64,000 nucleotides of DNA from Lutimonas saemankumensis (lineage in GTDB: Bacteria > Bacteroidota > Bacteroidia > Flavobacteriales > Flavobacteriaceae): positions 1 to 64,000 of the forward strand of contig NZ_JAIUZR010000001.1 in NCBI RefSeq assembly GCF_020171465.1, read 5' to 3'. The notes below the pieces were generated by a model. It did no database searches, was not told the DNA's origin, and saw only the letters and a program-made list of their open reading frames with translations. Made by a program: the position numbers and the translations under genes. Below, piece by piece: positions 63,601 to 64,000 of the stretch (positions within the stretch are counted from its first letter, which is position 1; the number at the start of each line of letters is the position of its first letter).

Positions 63601-64000
63601 GTAAAACTCAAAGCGAGTGCTGGATGAGCAGCGAAGGGGAGTTGCAAGATCCTTTTCCTCTGTATTTTACTAAAGAGGCTTCATTTCAAGCCATGGGGAA
63701 ATTCTTAAAAAGTGAAGATACTTTTTTTGTTCAGGAATTAAAGGGCAAGGCATTGGAGAGGCATTATAATTATATGAGATCTTTACCGGAACTAAAGGAG
63801 ACCTTTCAGCACCTGGATGATGCTGGCCTTTCTTTGCCAACCTATCAGATCAATCATCTCTGTAAATTCAGCAAAGGCTTTTTATTGTTTATCACATATG
63901 AAAAAGACCCTGATGCCCATGAAATATTTAGGCGTTTTACCAATGTTTTTGAACAGACCTACACAAGGTTCCAGGATCTTCAAAAAGCGGAGAATCAGTC
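60681..64000 (+). CDS. Very large repeat-built cytoplasmic sensor protein, partial (N-terminal SnoaL-like)
   Basis: The frame is open from the ATG at 60681 to the window end (1106 codons, no stop). Residues about 5-130 are a SnoaL/DUF4440-like domain (FKVYDTWLHSYLNGDIETYDSF to WRFIYQHFSTT). Then coiled coil (about 145-195) leads into repeated modules of 185-188 residues. Each module ends in a linker like LDLQKAEEQSREAQIELALERVR-NRAMTMMNSDEL, at residues 351, 536, 723, 911 and, cut off, 1098. The domains between linkers look GAF-like. No signal peptide or membrane helix is seen. Bacteroidota proteins of this type usually end in a histidine-kinase or other signalling domain, which would lie beyond the window. 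No output domain is seen here. Confidence 0.8.
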   Translation, partial: MKPTPSQEKEIFKVYDTWLHSYLNGDIETYDSFLDDSYHFIGSTNNEEFLNRKDATDFFRKTAHQFSGKTDLRNEKRIVEKFGELVILTHVFDAWFLNHKDWTYYGRFRFTSTLQEKKEGWRFIYQHFSTTDSKTDEGETIGYDKVNAENQELREAIKRRTLELEEKNRKLEIESALERIRSQVTAMKKSSDLLDIVVSMREEFTQLGHRADYFWHMMWLPDKFEKAMTSGDGSKIGMIMELPRDFHSHYKGMDEWEANDEPSMILALEVEEAVDYIDKMITLGNFQQVDPNAPTLDDIRHIGGITFVMARTTHGEIGYSLPGVVRNPPEKDIQILERFASVFDLAHRRFLDLQNAERQAREVEIELALERVRARTMAMQKSEELGETAELLFQQVEELGIETWTTGFNIWNKDNNSFVDRVSLKYGFIEPYEVDCKAHPFFADLAKARNSGEDFHVFELEGTYLEEIYAIMAGMARLNFEKIKESGMTLPSRQFNHYVFGEEVSLMFITFEPCPESWDIFKRFGKVFEQTYTRFLDLLKAEAQTREAQIEAALERVRSKTMSMHNSKDMEGIVITLFEEVLNLGLDSSMRCGLGILEGHERMETRSVNASPDGKVELRVGMLNMTIHPMLVGLKKAWERGDDEYSYYYSKKDVRKYYEALNKEPEYPFNANLEALPEQEYHQSYFYSSGILFAFSENPITKESSGILSRFAAVFGQTYRRYLDLQKAEEQSREAQIELALERVRNRAMTMMNSDELGDLIITVFKELQGLDMELTRCLLWIFNKEDESAVAWMTNSEDPDRADHYHVPYHNHPAYKNYIKSWKLQLAEWEYDLKGKNKDNWDEILVEGFFKKLPRKVKNAMKAPKQIILSGSFNKYGLIQTAGLEPLSTENKGILKRFSQVFEQNYNRFLDLKKAEKQAREAQIEAALEKVRARTMAMQSSQELQDAANLLFLEVQGLGINAWSAGYNIVNERKTQSECWMSSEGELQDPFPLYFTKEASFQAMGKFLKSEDTFFVQELKGKALERHYNYMRSLPELKETFQHLDDAGLSLPTYQINHLCKFSKGFLLFITYEKDPDAHEIFRRFTNVFEQTYTRFQDLQKAENQ
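61731..64000 (+). repeat. Tandem GAF-like/coiled-coil modules, about 187 residues each
   Basis: Linker starts in the reading frame are at 61731, 62286, 62847, 63411 and 63972, spaced 555, 561, 564 and 561 bases. The linkers are alike (L-D-L-x-K-A-E, REAQIE, ALERVR, TMAM, SxEL), while the domains between them differ much more. This looks like an old duplication series under selection for even spacing. Confidence 0.75.

Noticed and set aside
61731-64000. Treating the repeated linkers as a CRISPR or DNA-level repeat array.
   Set aside because: The similarity is at protein level with a 555-564 base period inside one open frame; the bases differ between copies.
1-64000. Insertion sequences, prophage or attachment sites.
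   Set aside because: No transposase, integrase or phage gene and no flanking duplications were seen, including around the split glgA and next to tRNA-Asn.

Overview
The window looks like chromosomal DNA of a marine-type Flavobacteriaceae (phylum Bacteroidota). The evidence is a moderately AT-rich sequence, weak or absent Shine-Dalgarno sites, promoters of the Bacteroidota type (TTTG, about 19 bases, TAnnTTTG) and several gene orders and families typical of that group: ftsX-DUF3098-uppP-truB, an SDR-type threonine dehydrogenase, gamma-alpha fused KorA with KorB, and DUF6249. No mobile element, phage gene or CRISPR array was seen. The genus cannot be fixed from the sequence alone.

Layout. Positions 1-113 are the 3' end of a 5S rRNA gene and its terminator. 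Positions 383-17459 hold housekeeping and transport genes: a MATE exporter with a perfect 22-bp palindrome upstream, an amidohydrolase, threonine dehydrogenase, a thioredoxin-like protein, truB/uppP/DUF3098/ftsX, methylmalonyl-CoA epimerase, rbfA, a LolE-like permease, dus, a TolB-like lipoprotein, a Gfo/Idh/MocA oxidoreductase, lepA and an MscS-type channel. Positions 17589-35563 are an energy block: pyruvate:ferredoxin oxidoreductase (nifJ), a ferredoxin, 2-oxoacid:ferredoxin oxidoreductase (korAB), and an 11-subunit complex I operon (nuoABCDHIJKLMN) with no nuoEFG, ending in a small unknown gene.

Positions 35789-47777 are an alpha-glucan block. The GT5 glycogen synthase is present as two separate half-genes (N-terminal and C-terminal domains), with an intact GT4 maltose-1-phosphate/glycogen synthase gene lying between them. 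All three genes are joined by TAATG overlaps. They are followed by glgC, glgE, a maltokinase, glgB and, with its own promoter, a GH31 alpha-glucosidase. This amounts to a GlgE-pathway operon carrying a split classical glycogen synthase, and it is the most unusual structure in the window.

Positions 47846-54512 carry a small membrane protein, a sigma factor with a probable membrane anti-sigma partner, tRNA-Asn, and a series of separately terminated genes for secreted products: lipoproteins, a TIM-barrel protein, an esterase and a GH16 glucanase. Positions 54540-64000 are a signalling block. A minus-strand operon encodes a porin-like barrel, a 1362-residue receptor (solute-binding, sensor, PAS, PAS, SpoIIE phosphatase and RsbW-like ATPase domains) and a STAS protein. 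Diverging from it is a very large repeat-built sensor protein that runs off the window end.

How it fits together: pyruvate and 2-oxoglutarate oxidation would reduce ferredoxin, and the EFG-less complex I may take electrons from it. Carbon is stored as glucan through ADP-glucose and maltose-1-phosphate. Both links are inferred from gene content and gene order.
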